64,000 nt of DNA from an uncultured Hyphomicrobium sp. (GTDB lineage Bacteria; Pseudomonadota; Alphaproteobacteria; Rhizobiales; Hyphomicrobiaceae): the NCBI GenBank assembly GCA_934555825.1, contig CAKTFJ010000002.1, forward strand, positions 62,001-126,000, written 5' to 3'. Made by a program: the position numbers and the translations under genes. Under the pieces are notes generated by a model that saw nothing but the letters and a program-made list of their open reading frames with translations, was not told the origin of the DNA and made no database searches. How positions within the stretch are numbered: position 1 is the stretch's first letter; every line of letters begins with the position of its first letter. Positions 18,154 through 26,568 of the stretch are shown piece after piece.

Positions 18154-19402
18154 GATCCGGCGGGATGCTGCGGATGGCGTCGTAGGCGAGCGCGAGATCG
18201 CTTGCGCTGGCGCAATAGGGCGGCATGACGTAGATCGTGTTTCCGAGCGGACGGAGCAGCACGCCTCTGCTCAAGAAGTGGGCGCGGAGCGCTGGGCCCG
18301 CCGAGGCGAGATAGCCGCCATCGGGCACGCGGAGGTCGATCGCTGCGATGGTGCCGAGACAGCGCGGGTTCTCGAAGCGGGGATCTGCGGCCAAGGTCGC
18401 GATATGCGAAAGCTGCATTGCGGCAACGTTCGCAATGCGATCCATGACCGGCTCTTCTTCCCAGATTGTGATGTTGGCGAGAGCCGCTGCGCAGCAGATG
18501 GCGTTGGCGGTGAAGCTCGACGAGTGGAAGAGCGTGCGTGCGCGATCCTCGGAGAAGTGGGCATCGTAGACGGCGGGGGAGGCGAGCGTCGCGGCGAGCG
18601 GAAGCGATCCGCCCGTGATCCCCTTGGCGACACACAGGATGTCGGGTGTGATGCCCGCCTGCTCGCAGGCGAACAGCGTGCCGGTGCGGCCCCAACCGGT
18701 CATGACTTCGTCGGCGATCAGGAGCGCGCCGTGATGGGTGCAAATGCGCTTTATCTCGGCGAGCGTGGCGGCGCTGTAGATCCTCATTCCGCCCGCGCCT
18801 GCGATCAACGGCTCGACGATGAGGGCAGCGAGCGGCGCTTCGCGGCAGGCTGTTTCGAGCGCGTCGAGGGTGGCTTGCTCGTGTCCTGCTTCGGGAAACG
18901 GGATGCGCACGACATCGAACAACAGCGGTTCGTACGTGGCGTTGAACAGGCCGCGGCTGCCCGCTGACATCGTGCCGATGGTGTCGCCGTGATAACCGTG
19001 TTCGAGGGCTGCGATGCGTGTGCGCGGTTCGCCGATGCCGCGCCAGTAGCCGAGCGCCATCTTGAGCGCCACTTCCACGGAGGTGGAGCCGCTGTCGGAG
19101 TAAAAGACGTGCGCGAGGCCCGGGGGCGCGATGCTGACGAGCTTGTTGGCCAGTGCGTCGGCGGTCGGATGGGTAAAGCCCGCGAAGATCACCTGATCGA
19201 GGCGGTCGGCCTGGGCCTTGATCGCATCGACAATGACGGGGTGACGATGGCCGTGCGTGACGACCCACCATGACGAGATGGCGTCGAGAATGCGCTGGTT
19301 GTCCGTGGTTTCGAGCCATGCGCCTTTGGCGCGCATAATCTCTGTTTCCAGAGGTTCGACGCCGTGCTGCGTGAAGGGGTGCCAGATCGTCGTGCGCGCC
19401 AT
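18140..19402 (-). CDS. bioA: Adenosylmethionine-8-amino-7-oxononanoate aminotransferase BioA
   Basis: A 420-residue fold-type I PLP aminotransferase converting KAPA to DAPA with SAM as amino donor. Recognisable features are IWHPFTQH at the N-terminus, SSWWVVTHGHRHP, the cofactor region LLIADEVMTGWGRTG and the PLP lysine in CVAKGITGG. The ATG at 19402 shares one base with the bioD stop (TGATG). It is the last gene of the bioBFDA operon and its stop lies inside the 3' end of the opposing tpm gene. Confidence 0.97.
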   Translation of the reverse strand: MARTTIWHPFTQHGVEPLETEIMRAKGAWLETTDNQRILDAISSWWVVTHGHRHPVIVDAIKAQADRLDQVIFAGFTHPTADALANKLVSIAPPGLAHVFYSDSGSTSVEVALKMALGYWRGIGEPRTRIAALEHGYHGDTIGTMSAGSRGLFNATYEPLLFDVVRIPFPEAGHEQATLDALETACREAPLAALIVEPLIAGAGGMRIYSAATLAEIKRICTHHGALLIADEVMTGWGRTGTLFACEQAGITPDILCVAKGITGGSLPLAATLASPAVYDAHFSEDRARTLFHSSSFTANAICCAAALANITIWEEEPVMDRIANVAAMQLSHIATLAADPRFENPRCLGTIAAIDLRVPDGGYLASAGPALRAHFLSRGVLLRPLGNTIYVMPPYCASASDLALAYDAIRSIPPDLTSA

Positions 19403-20028
19403 CAGCGGATATCCTCGATGCGGATGTTCTCCGCAAAGGCCGCGGCCAGATTCGCGCGGGTGAGAGGGTCTATGTGCGGCAAGCGACCGAGCCGGCGCAC
19501 GCCGCCCATCTCCACGATGGTTCGCTCCGTGTCGGGCATTTCGTCGCCGACGAAGACGATGCCGAGGATCGGGATGTTGCGGCCGTTCAGCGCTTCGATC
19601 GAGAGCAGGCTGTGGTTGATGGTGCCGAGAGCGGTGCGCGCCACGAGGACGACCGGCAGGCGCCAAGACGCAAAAACGTCGATCAGAAGCGATTGGCGCG
19701 TGAGCGGCACCATGAGGCCGCCCGCGCCTTCGATGACGAGCGGGGCCTCGACATCCGGTAGTTTGAGATTTGAGACGCTGATCTCGATGCCTTCGGCTTC
19801 CGCTGCACGGTGAGGTGAGGCAGCCATCGAAAAGCGATGGATCTCCGGCAACAGGCGCTCGGATGGGAGGCCCGAGAGCGTGCGAACCTCTTCCCTGTCG
19901 CCCCCGTGTTCGAGACCGCACTGGATGGGCTTCCAATAGGTGGCTTCGAGCGCGGCTGCAAAGGCGGCGGCGACGACCGTCTTGCCGACGCCCGTGTCTG
20001 TTCCGGTGACGATGAGGCCCTGGGTCAT
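19402..20028 (-). CDS. bioD: Dethiobiotin synthetase BioD
   Basis: A 208-residue ATP-dependent carboxylase that closes the ureido ring of dethiobiotin. The P-loop GTDTGVGKT is at residues 9-17, and VIEGAGGLMVPL matches the conserved EGAGG motif. The ATG at 20028 overlaps the bioF stop by 4 bases (ATGA), indicating translational coupling. At 208 residues it is slightly short for the family (about 220), but all core motifs are present. Confidence 0.96.
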   Translation of the reverse strand: MTQGLIVTGTDTGVGKTVVAAAFAAALEATYWKPIQCGLEHGGDREEVRTLSGLPSERLLPEIHRFSMAASPHRAAEAEGIEISVSNLKLPDVEAPLVIEGAGGLMVPLTRQSLLIDVFASWRLPVVLVARTALGTINHSLLSIEALNGRNIPILGIVFVGDEMPDTERTIVEMGGVRRLGRLPHIDPLTRANLAAAFAENIRIEDIR

Positions 20029-21164
20029 ACCCGCACCTCTTGCAGCGTGCGGGCGAGCGCTTCGAGGAGGCGGGCTGTCGCCTCTTCGCCTGCATTGAGC
20101 GTGAGCGAAAGCCTGAGCCGTGCGGTGCCTTCGGGCACGGTTGGGGGGCGCACGGCGCGGATGTCGAAGCCTTCGGCGATCAGCGTTTTCGCAACGGAGA
20201 CCGCGCGCTCGTCGGCGCCGAGGACGATGGGCTGAATATGTGTGCCGCTCGCTTCGATACCAAGGCGACGCGCTATTTCTCGGCCCGCGAACGCGACAAG
20301 GCTCGCGAGCCGCTCGCGGCGCTGAGCGCCCGCTTCGCTTTGCACGAGATCGAGTGCGGCGCGGACAGATGCCGCCATCAACGGTGACGGCGCCGTCGCG
20401 TAGATGAAGGGGCGGGCGCGATTGATAAGATAGTCGCGAAAGATGCGCGGGCCCAAAAGCAGCGCGCCCGTGGTGCCGAGCGCCTTGCCGCACGTGTGGA
20501 GCGATATGACGTCGGGTGCGCCTTCCAGCGCGTGGCCGAGGCCGCGGCCATCGGGGCCGAGCACGCCGGTTGCGTGCGCCTCATCGATGACGAGAACGCC
20601 GTCGTGGCGTCGCGCAACGGTTGCCAGATCGCTCAGCGGCGCACGGTCGCCATCCATCGAATAGAGGCTTTCGACGGCGATCCAAGGTCTGCCGGTTCCA
20701 CCGTCCGCGCGCCAAGTCTTGATGGCGTCGTCGAAGGCTTCGGCGTTGTTGTGAGCAGCGGATGCGACGTTGGCCTTGCCCGCACGTACGCCGTCGAGGA
20801 CGCTCGCGTGGATCAAAGCGTCATGCACGACAAGGTCGCCTCGCGCAGGCAGTGTGGAGAAGAGGGCGTAGTTGGCGAGGAACCCGCCGCCGAAATAGAG
20901 GCTGCTTTCTGTGCCGAAGAAGCGAGCGGCCTCCGCTTCGAGCGCTTCGTGCTCGGGATCGTTGCCACGCAACAGGCGCGAACCACCCGCTCCGACGGCC
21001 ACGCCTCTGTCGAGCGCGCGCGAGACGGCTTCCGATAGCTCCGCCGACGTGGCGAGCCCAAGGTAGTCGTTGGACGAGAAGTCCACGCCGCTGCGGGGCA
21101 AAAGCGTCCTGAGGCGGCCGCGGCGTTCGAGCGCCTTTAGCGCGCGCTCGTGGCTGTCATGCAT
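20025..21164 (-). CDS. bioF: 8-amino-7-oxononanoate synthase BioF
   Basis: A 379-residue alpha-oxoamine synthase that condenses pimeloyl-thioester with alanine. Key elements: [20 protein letters not shown], the aspartate/histidine motif [10 protein letters not shown] and the PLP lysine K227 in LHTCGKALG. Its start overlaps the 3' end of bioB by 28 bases, so translation is probably coupled. Confidence 0.96.
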   Translation of the reverse strand: MHDSHERALKALERRGRLRTLLPRSGVDFSSNDYLGLATSAELSEAVSRALDRGVAVGAGGSRLLRGNDPEHEALEAEAARFFGTESSLYFGGGFLANYALFSTLPARGDLVVHDALIHASVLDGVRAGKANVASAAHNNAEAFDDAIKTWRADGGTGRPWIAVESLYSMDGDRAPLSDLATVARRHDGVLVIDEAHATGVLGPDGRGLGHALEGAPDVISLHTCGKALGTTGALLLGPRIFRDYLINRARPFIYATAPSPLMAASVRAALDLVQSEAGAQRRERLASLVAFAGREIARRLGIEASGTHIQPIVLGADERAVSVAKTLIAEGFDIRAVRPPTVPEGTARLRLSLTLNAGEEATARLLEALARTLQEVRV

Positions 21165-22249
21165 GATGAGGCGGCCTCGGCTGACGGTCCTGCGCAGCCG
21201 CAGGAGGTCCGCTCCGTGGCTGCTGTTTCGTCCCCCGCCTCGGTCTCGGTGCCGCCTTCAAGCGCTTCCGGCGTCATGCCGAGCTTCGCGAACAGCACCT
21301 GATCCTTGTCCTCGCCGGGATTGTCGGCGGTCAGCAGCGTCTCGCCGCAGAAGATCGAGTTGGCACCAGCGAAGAAGCACATCGCTTGCATCTCGTCGCT
21401 CATCTCGGTGCGGCCCGCAGAGAGACGTACGTACGAGGTCGGCATCATGATGCGCGCGAGCGCGATGATGCGAACGAATGCGATGGGGTCGACCTTCTTC
21501 TGATCTTCGAGCGGCGTTCCGGCGATTGCGATCAGCATGTTGATCGGTACGCTTTCGGGATGCTCGGGAAGGTTCGCGAGCGTCACCAGCATGTCGACGC
21601 GGTCTTCGATGGTCTCGCCGAGGCCGACGATGCCGCCCGAGCAGACCTTGATGCCCGCTTCGCGCACGCGCGCCAGCGTGTCGAGGCGATCCGCAAACGT
21701 GCGCGTCTTGATGATCGAAGAGTAGTAGCGCTCGGAGGTGTCGATGTTGTGGTTGTAGTAGTCGAGGCCGGCATCCTTGAGCTTCAGAACGTCGTCGTCC
21801 GAAAGCATGCCGAGCGTCATGCAGGTTTCCATGCCCATCGCCTTGACGCCCTCGACCATCGCGACCACGGACGCCATGTCGCGGTTCTTGGGCGAGCGCC
21901 AGGCGGCGCCCATACAGTAGCGGGTGGCGCCTTGGGCCTTGGCCTTGCGGGCCTCGGTGAGCACGCGCTCGACTTCCATCAGCTTGGAGGCCTTGAGGCC
22001 GGTGCCCGAGGCATGATGCGCCGACTGGCTGCAGTAGCCGCAGTCTTCCGCGCAGCCGCCCGTCTTGATGGAGAGCAGGCGTGCGAGCTGGATCTTGTTG
22101 GGGTCGAAATGGCGGCGCTGCACGCTCGCGGCGCGGAAGAGGAGGTCGTTGAAGGGCAGGTCGTGGATGGCCTGTGCTTCCTCGCGGGTCCAGTCGTGGC
22201 GAATGGGGTCCGCCGCGGTGGCGGAAGTCGGAACGACGTGAACGTTCAT
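21137..22249 (-). CDS. bioB: Biotin synthase BioB (radical SAM)
   Basis: A 370-residue radical-SAM enzyme that inserts sulphur into dethiobiotin. The [4Fe-4S] motif is C66-x3-C70-x2-C73 ([12 protein letters not shown]), followed by MGAAWR and [12 protein letters not shown] 22249 has AGGAGGAGA upstream. The conserved fold ends near [12 protein letters not shown]; a further 35 or so residues form an acidic/Ser/Ala-rich tail containing a CGCAGP motif, longer than the E. coli protein (346). It is the first gene of bioBFDA. No pimeloyl-forming gene (bioC, bioH, bioZ) is adjacent. Confidence 0.97.
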   Translation of the reverse strand: MNVHVVPTSATAADPIRHDWTREEAQAIHDLPFNDLLFRAASVQRRHFDPNKIQLARLLSIKTGGCAEDCGYCSQSAHHASGTGLKASKLMEVERVLTEARKAKAQGATRYCMGAAWRSPKNRDMASVVAMVEGVKAMGMETCMTLGMLSDDDVLKLKDAGLDYYNHNIDTSERYYSSIIKTRTFADRLDTLARVREAGIKVCSGGIVGLGETIEDRVDMLVTLANLPEHPESVPINMLIAIAGTPLEDQKKVDPIAFVRIIALARIMMPTSYVRLSAGRTEMSDEMQAMCFFAGANSIFCGETLLTADNPGEDKDQVLFAKLGMTPEALEGGTETEAGDETAATERTSCGCAGPSAEAASSCMTATSAR

Positions 22250-22581
22250 CGCGGGCTGTCTCCTCCTAGAGCGCGGTCGGCTATCATTGGCTCGATATGA
22301 CGCTCTAACTCTTTGATGGGACCTATGATCCTTCCCCGGAGTGATCGAGCCCCGGTTTTCCCAATGGATGTTTGCACCGCGATGGGATGGGACGGCAAGG
22401 CTCAATTTGGTCTCGGTGGGTCGCCCTGCCCTGGGGCGGCTCGCCCCACCCCGCTGCCGGACGGAGGCAATTATTTCTTCCGTCCTCGTTGCTTGTGCTT
22501 GATTGACGTCGGTCAGAGGCGGACAATCCCGGTGGTTCGGGCTTCTAGGGTGCTCGGACCATTATTGGGGAGATCGGACTT
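22250..22581. promoter_or_regulatory. Divergent intergenic region upstream of bioB
   Basis: About 330 bases with no credible gene. It holds the AGGAGGAGA ribosome site of bioB and, at 22267-22307, TAGAGCG ... CGCTCTA arms around a 27-base loop that resemble the pair in the atp operon. I looked for the BioR palindrome TTATMKATAA and found no good match, so the mode of biotin control is not visible. Confidence 0.4.
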
Positions 22582-22857
22582 ATGGACCTGACGTCACTTC
22601 TCATTCAGGCGGCGAGTGGTGCCATTGGCGGCAATGCGGCGGCTGCTGCAACTAAAAATAACGCCCTCGGGACCCTCGGCAATACGCTGGCGGGTGCTCT
22701 CGGCGGCGGCCTTGGCGGGCAATTGCTCGGGCCCTTGCTCGGGATCGACACGGCCGGCCTCGACATCGGCGCGATCGTGAGCGGCTTTGCTACCGGCGGC
22801 GTCAGTGGCGCGATCACTGCGCTCGCGGCATCCTGGATCAAGTCCAAGCTCGGCTGA
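22582..22857 (+). CDS. Small Gly/Ala-rich hypothetical protein
   Basis: A 91-residue protein, about half Gly/Ala, with two hydrophobic glycine-zipper-like stretches (GTLGNTLAGALGGGLGGQLLG and GAIVSGFATGGVSGAITALAA) and a basic C-terminus (IKSKLG). A ribosome site GGGGAG lies about 7 bases before ATG 22582, and a strong terminator follows, so it is a real single-gene unit. The composition suggests a membrane-inserting or self-assembling peptide, but no family function can be assigned; similar small proteins seem to occur in other alphaproteobacteria (recollection, not checked). Confidence 0.75.
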   Translation: MDLTSLLIQAASGAIGGNAAAAATKNNALGTLGNTLAGALGGGLGGQLLGPLLGIDTAGLDIGAIVSGFATGGVSGAITALAASWIKSKLG

Positions 22858-22879
22858 TCCGGCTCCACAGGATTGTTTT

Positions 22880-22923
22880 GGGCCGGCCGGCCGGGGCGAT
22901 CCGGGCCGGCCCGTTCGTTTTTT
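22880..22923 (+). terminator. Terminator of the small Gly/Ala-rich gene
   Basis: Arms GGGCCGGCC (from 22880) and GGCCGGCCC (ending 22912) with a GC-rich loop are followed by TTCG and six T. It ends 2 bases before the phoX stop on the other strand. Confidence 0.85.
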
Positions 22924-22924
22924 G

Positions 22925-24928
22925 TCAGCCGCCGATCTTGCCGCCACCTTTGCGCGTGATGGCGACGATGGCTGGACGTGGCGGCGTACCGTTCTCGAAG
23001 TCTGGCCAGCGCGTCGTGGGGGAGTCGAATGTCGAGATCACGTCGCCGCCGATTTCGGTTTCGCCAGGGTGTTGGACGGCGACGAAAAACGTTTCGAGGT
23101 CCGGAGTGAAACACGGGCCGCACATTTCGGCCCCGACGGGGACCTGAAAGAAGCAACGCGAGGTGCCCCGCTCAGGGCCTTCGGTTTCGATGGACCAGAC
23201 GCCGTCGGCGCGATTGGTCTTACGGGGCGAGTTGCCGTCCGTCGTGACCCAAAGGCGGCCGTCGGCGTCAACCGCGAAGTTGTCCGGCATGCCAAACCAC
23301 CCGTTGTCGCTCGTGGCCGGATTGAACGTGGCGCCGACCTCGGCGATCTGAGGCGAGCCGCACTTGATCAGGATGTCCCAGGTGAAAGTGTCCGCTGCGT
23401 GGTCGCTGCCGTCGGGCGCGATCTCGATGATGTGACCGAACGCGTTTGCCGCGCGCGGGTTTGCGGCGTCCATGCGCTCCTCGGTGCGCTTCAGATTGCC
23501 GGTGAGGGCGAGGTAGACTTTGCCGGTCGTCGGATTGACATCGATGTCCTCTGGCCGGTCCATTTTCGTCGGTCCGAGCAGGTCGGCTGCGAGGCGCGTG
23601 TGGATCAATACGTCGCCCTGATCCTTGAATCCGTTGGCTTCGGTCAGCCAGACTTGGCCGTCCTTGTTCGGACGTCCGTGGACGAGAGGCAGCCATTCGC
23701 CCGTGCCGTCGGCATGGAAGCGTGCGACAGAGAGCACGCCGTTGTCGAGGAGATTTCGGTTGGCACCCTTGTTGGTTGGGTCGACCTTGCCGTCCGTAAC
23801 AAAGCGATAGACGTAGTCGAAAGCCTCGTCGTCGCCCTGATAGATCACGAAGCGGCCGTCACGGTTGACGATGTTGCCGGCGCCTTCATGCTTGAACCGG
23901 CCAAGGGCCGTGCGCTTGATCGGCGTCGAGGTGGGATCGAAGGGATCGATTTCGACCACCCAGCCGAAGCGGTTCGGCTCGTTCGGCTCCTTCGTTACGT
24001 CGAAACGATCATGGAAGCGGCCCCAGGCGTACCATTCGGCGGGGGCGCCGTAGCGGCGGAGTGCACGTGCCTCGGCGGTCAGCGGTTCGGCGGCGGCCTT
24101 GTTCCAGAAATAGCCGTTGATGTTCTCTTCGCAGGTGAGCCAAGTGCCCCACGGCGTCAGGCCGCCGGCGCAGTTGTTCAGCATGCCGCGAACGCGTGTG
24201 CCTGTCGGGTCGTCGGAGGTTTTCATGCGGTCGTGACCGGCGGCAGGGCCGGAAAGGACCATCTCGGTTTCCGCGGTAATGCGGCGTGCATAGTTGGAGG
24301 CTGGTACGACGTGCCACCTGCCGTTTTCGCGGCGAACTTCGATCACCGCGCCGCCGTGCGCCATCATCTCCGTATCGACCATCTCACGCGTGAGGGATGC
24401 AAAGTTCGCGTCGCGGTCGCCGCGCGTCGCGAGACCGGAGAACATGAGTTCGCCATTGGTGTACTCGTGATTGACGACGAGGAGGCCGTGATCGTCTCGC
24501 CCGTCAATCGGCAGGAAACCGACGAAGTCGTTGTTGTAGCCGAACTGCCGGGCCTGGGCCGCGGCGTCGGCGCGGTTCGGGACGAACGGTGGTGCGTCGG
24601 GCAGTACCGGGTCGCCCCAGCGGATCAGCACATGGGCTTCATAACCTTCCGCGACATGGTGCGTCGGAGAGCCGGGAGAAACTGTGAGCTCGGCAAAGCC
24701 GAACGATGAGGCGGCGTCGCGCGCCTTGCTCTCAGCCGGGGCCGCGGCGAGAGCCCGGGGCCAAGCAAGCTCGGCTGCGACGGAGACGGCTGCAAGGCCT
24801 TGGATGAGGTCGCGACGGGAGAGGCGCTCGGCGATCAGATCGCCCATGGTTGGTGCGGTTGTGGGGTTCGAGCCCGCGTTTTCCGCGGCCTCGAACGCGA
24901 CGGACGGCGGTAGCTTGCGATTCCGCAC
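22925..24928 (-). CDS. phoX: PhoX-family alkaline phosphatase (DUF839), Tat-exported
   Basis: A 667-residue PhoX-like beta-propeller phosphatase. An N-terminal twin-arginine signal (SRRDLIQGLAAVSVAAE, about residues 37-53) indicates folded export. Family blocks include GLLVVNHEYTNGELMF, NNCAGGLTPWGTWLTCEEN, YQGDDEAFDYVYRF and a late CFTPDLETFFVAVQHPG. PhoX enzymes use a calcium/iron cofactor and release phosphate from esters under phosphate limitation. The start is GTG 24928 with GGGAGG 7 bases upstream. A Pho box lies 48 bases upstream, fitting PhoB control. Confidence 0.95.
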   Translation of the reverse strand: MRNRKLPPSVAFEAAENAGSNPTTAPTMGDLIAERLSRRDLIQGLAAVSVAAELAWPRALAAAPAESKARDAASSFGFAELTVSPGSPTHHVAEGYEAHVLIRWGDPVLPDAPPFVPNRADAAAQARQFGYNNDFVGFLPIDGRDDHGLLVVNHEYTNGELMFSGLATRGDRDANFASLTREMVDTEMMAHGGAVIEVRRENGRWHVVPASNYARRITAETEMVLSGPAAGHDRMKTSDDPTGTRVRGMLNNCAGGLTPWGTWLTCEENINGYFWNKAAAEPLTAEARALRRYGAPAEWYAWGRFHDRFDVTKEPNEPNRFGWVVEIDPFDPTSTPIKRTALGRFKHEGAGNIVNRDGRFVIYQGDDEAFDYVYRFVTDGKVDPTNKGANRNLLDNGVLSVARFHADGTGEWLPLVHGRPNKDGQVWLTEANGFKDQGDVLIHTRLAADLLGPTKMDRPEDIDVNPTTGKVYLALTGNLKRTEERMDAANPRAANAFGHIIEIAPDGSDHAADTFTWDILIKCGSPQIAEVGATFNPATSDNGWFGMPDNFAVDADGRLWVTTDGNSPRKTNRADGVWSIETEGPERGTSRCFFQVPVGAEMCGPCFTPDLETFFVAVQHPGETEIGGDVISTFDSPTTRWPDFENGTPPRPAIVAITRKGGGKIGG

Positions 24929-24975
24929 GAATAAACCTCCCGAAAACTGATAAGAGGTTTCGTTAAACGGCGGAT

Positions 24976-24993
24976 ATCACTGGCTGATGACAG
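24976..24993 (-). promoter_or_regulatory. Pho box upstream of phoX
   Basis: On the minus strand the sequence reads CTGTCAT-CAGC-CAGTGAT. The first half is a perfect PhoB half-site and the second matches 5 of 7, with the standard 4-base spacer. It lies about 48 bases before the phoX GTG. Confidence 0.65.
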
Positions 24994-25100
24994 ATCGTGC
25001 GCGCAAAAGCGCATTAGCGATGCGGACGGCAAATGTGCGCGGTTCGCTGCTCTAGGTCATTTTCTTATCAACATTTCGTTATTGTTTTCCGCTCATCGAT

Positions 25101-25114
25101 TTGATCACGATCAT
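25101..25114 (+). promoter_or_regulatory. FNR/FixK-type operator upstream of the phasin gene
   Basis: TTGAT-CACG-ATCAT matches 9 of 10 positions of the FNR/FixK consensus TTGAT-N4-ATCAA. Its centre is about 41 bases before the transcription start predicted from the -10 element at 25136-25141, the usual class II activator position. Confidence 0.55.
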
Positions 25115-25135
25115 TTGCAATCGCCACACGTCGTG

Positions 25136-25141
25136 CATAAT
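25136..25141 (+). promoter_or_regulatory. Predicted -10 element of the phasin promoter
   Basis: CATAAT matches TATAAT at 5 of 6 positions. A poor -35 (TTGCAA, 25115-25120, spacing 15) is consistent with dependence on an activator bound at 25101-25114. Confidence 0.45.
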
Positions 25142-25207
25142 TTTTGGATTAAGTGATTGCGAGGTTCCGGCCATGTCATCGGGATCCGTACATAGGGAGT
25201 TCAGGGT

Positions 25208-25723
25208 ATGGGCACGCAAACGGGATACGATGCGTACGGCATTGGGTCGTTCGCGTCGGTGTTTCAGAACTATCTTTCGGCATTCGAGACGGTCAGCCAA
25301 GGCACTCCCCCGCTTGGCGCAGGCTTTCCGACGGCCTTCGATACGCAAGCGTTCACCCAGCAGGCCACAGCACCCCTCAAGGCTGTTGCGCGTGCGCAGC
25401 TTGAAATGCTCGGCCTCGTGAACCGCCGCGTTCAGGCGTACATGCAGGCGCCGGCGAAGCTCGCGCAGTGCCGCACGAGCCGTGATGTCTTGAACGAGCA
25501 GATGGCTTTCTGGCAGGAAGCGGCAGAGCAGTATGCTTCCAGTGGTCGCAAGATTGCGGACGCCTGGAGTGCCGCATTGCCGTTGGGCGCACCTTACGGC
25601 GTGGTCGATACGCTGCCGGCCGATCGCGACTACATCGACTTCAACGGCGCCGCCAGTGCGAAGGCCAGGACGCGCCCGCGTGTCAAAGCCGAGCCGGAAA
25701 ACAAGGCGCGCCGCGTCGCCTGA
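25208..25723 (+). CDS. Phasin family protein
   Basis: A 171-residue protein with the phasin helical core (about residues 55-125: LKAVARAQLEMLGLVNRRVQAYM ... MAFWQEAAEQYASSGRKIADAW) and a basic Pro/Ala/Lys-rich tail. Phasins coat polyhydroxyalkanoate granules and can regulate their number and size. AGGGAG lies 8 bases before ATG 25208. It stands alone; no PHA synthase is in the window. The FNR/FixK-type site upstream suggests induction under low oxygen. A small hairpin terminator follows. Confidence 0.85.
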   Translation: MGTQTGYDAYGIGSFASVFQNYLSAFETVSQGTPPLGAGFPTAFDTQAFTQQATAPLKAVARAQLEMLGLVNRRVQAYMQAPAKLAQCRTSRDVLNEQMAFWQEAAEQYASSGRKIADAWSAALPLGAPYGVVDTLPADRDYIDFNGAASAKARTRPRVKAEPENKARRVA

Positions 25724-25731
25724 CGTCTTGT

Positions 25732-25757
25732 GCCGAATGGAAATTCGGCGCGCTTTT
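25732..25757 (+). terminator. Probable terminator of the phasin gene
   Basis: A 7-bp stem GCCGAAT / ATTCGGC with a GGAA tetraloop, followed by GCGCTTTTAG. The T run is short. Confidence 0.6.
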
Positions 25758-25932
25758 AGAACTATTCGATTTTGAAATTGAAGTTGGCGGGGCTTGATGC
25801 GCCGCCCGTTGATCGTTGTTTAATACGCCAAATTTTTTGCGCACGCCGAGCCCTTATGGCTGCTTTTTCGCGCCTTTGTCTCATGGCGAGAAATACCGAT
25901 GGGTTTGATCGGGTGAAGACGGCTTATTCGGT

Positions 25933-26568
25933 TTAATTCATCGCGCTCAGCGCCGAGAGGCCCTCGCCGAAGCCTGCCAGCGAGATCGGAATGCCGATAC
26001 CGGCCTCTTCCGTCTGGAAGATGATGAAGATGGCCGTCTTTCCGGTACGGAATTGCTCGATGAGCTTTTCCTCGACTGTCACCTGCGCATAGCACGCGAA
26101 TGTATGGCAGCGGAGAAACGGCGCGTGACCGATGTCGGCGCCGTCAACCTTGAGGCCAATGCCCGGTGGCAGCAGCACACCGACCGGTGCGAAGACGCGC
26201 AGGACCCGGACGCCGTTCGAGAACTGCTGGAAGTAAATGGTGAGACCGACGTTGTTGCGGTCCTCGGCGGTGACGCTCTGAACGAGGGCGCAGACTTCGT
26301 TCTTTGCGCCCGGCGGCGGGGGCTTGCAGACGTACTGCCAATCTCCGTATTGGCCCTTCACTTCGCCGTCGGCGAATTGCGACGCGGCTGCGCCTTGCGC
26401 GCGTTCGGTGGAGGCTTCCGTCCCCTCCGCGCGGACCCCTCCGTTGAGCCCAAATCCCGTCTCCGGCAGTCCCGTTAAGACCGCGATTAATGCGGCGCAC
26501 AAGAGACCTGCGGTGTGCTTGCGGATACCGGTCCGGCGCCCCGGCGGCTGGCCGATGGTGGGTGACAT
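25933..26568 (-). CDS. Invasion-associated locus B (IalB) family protein
   Basis: A 211-residue secreted protein with an N-terminal hydrophobic signal segment, an acidic linker and the IalB domain: GQYGDWQYVCKPPPPG, EVCALVQSV, a VLLPPGIGLKVDG block, a cysteine pair in FLRCHTFACYAQV and the C-terminal FGEGLSAL. IalB proteins are periplasmic and named from Bartonella invasion, but they are common in free-living alphaproteobacteria where their role is unknown. ATG 26568 is the most likely start because it gives a proper signal peptide; its ribosome site (GAGGAA) is somewhat distant. Confidence 0.85.
   Translation of the reverse strand: MSPTIGQPPGRRTGIRKHTAGLLCAALIAVLTGLPETGFGLNGGVRAEGTEASTERAQGAAASQFADGEVKGQYGDWQYVCKPPPPGAKNEVCALVQSVTAEDRNNVGLTIYFQQFSNGVRVLRVFAPVGVLLPPGIGLKVDGADIGHAPFLRCHTFACYAQVTVEEKLIEQFRTGKTAIFIIFQTEEAGIGIPISLAGFGEGLSALSAMN

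Noticed and set aside
22250..22581. Search for a BioR-type palindrome before bioB
   Set aside because: No sequence close to TTATMKATAA was found, so no biotin regulator site is claimed.
22313..22591. Plus-strand 92-codon frame upstream of the Gly/Ala-rich gene
   Set aside because: It runs into the next gene's start, lacks a ribosome site and shows no family features.
24840..24900. tRNA-like GGTTCGAGCCC within the phoX 5' region
   Set aside because: It lies inside the phoX coding sequence, and no acceptor, D or anticodon arms can be built around it. No tRNA was found elsewhere.
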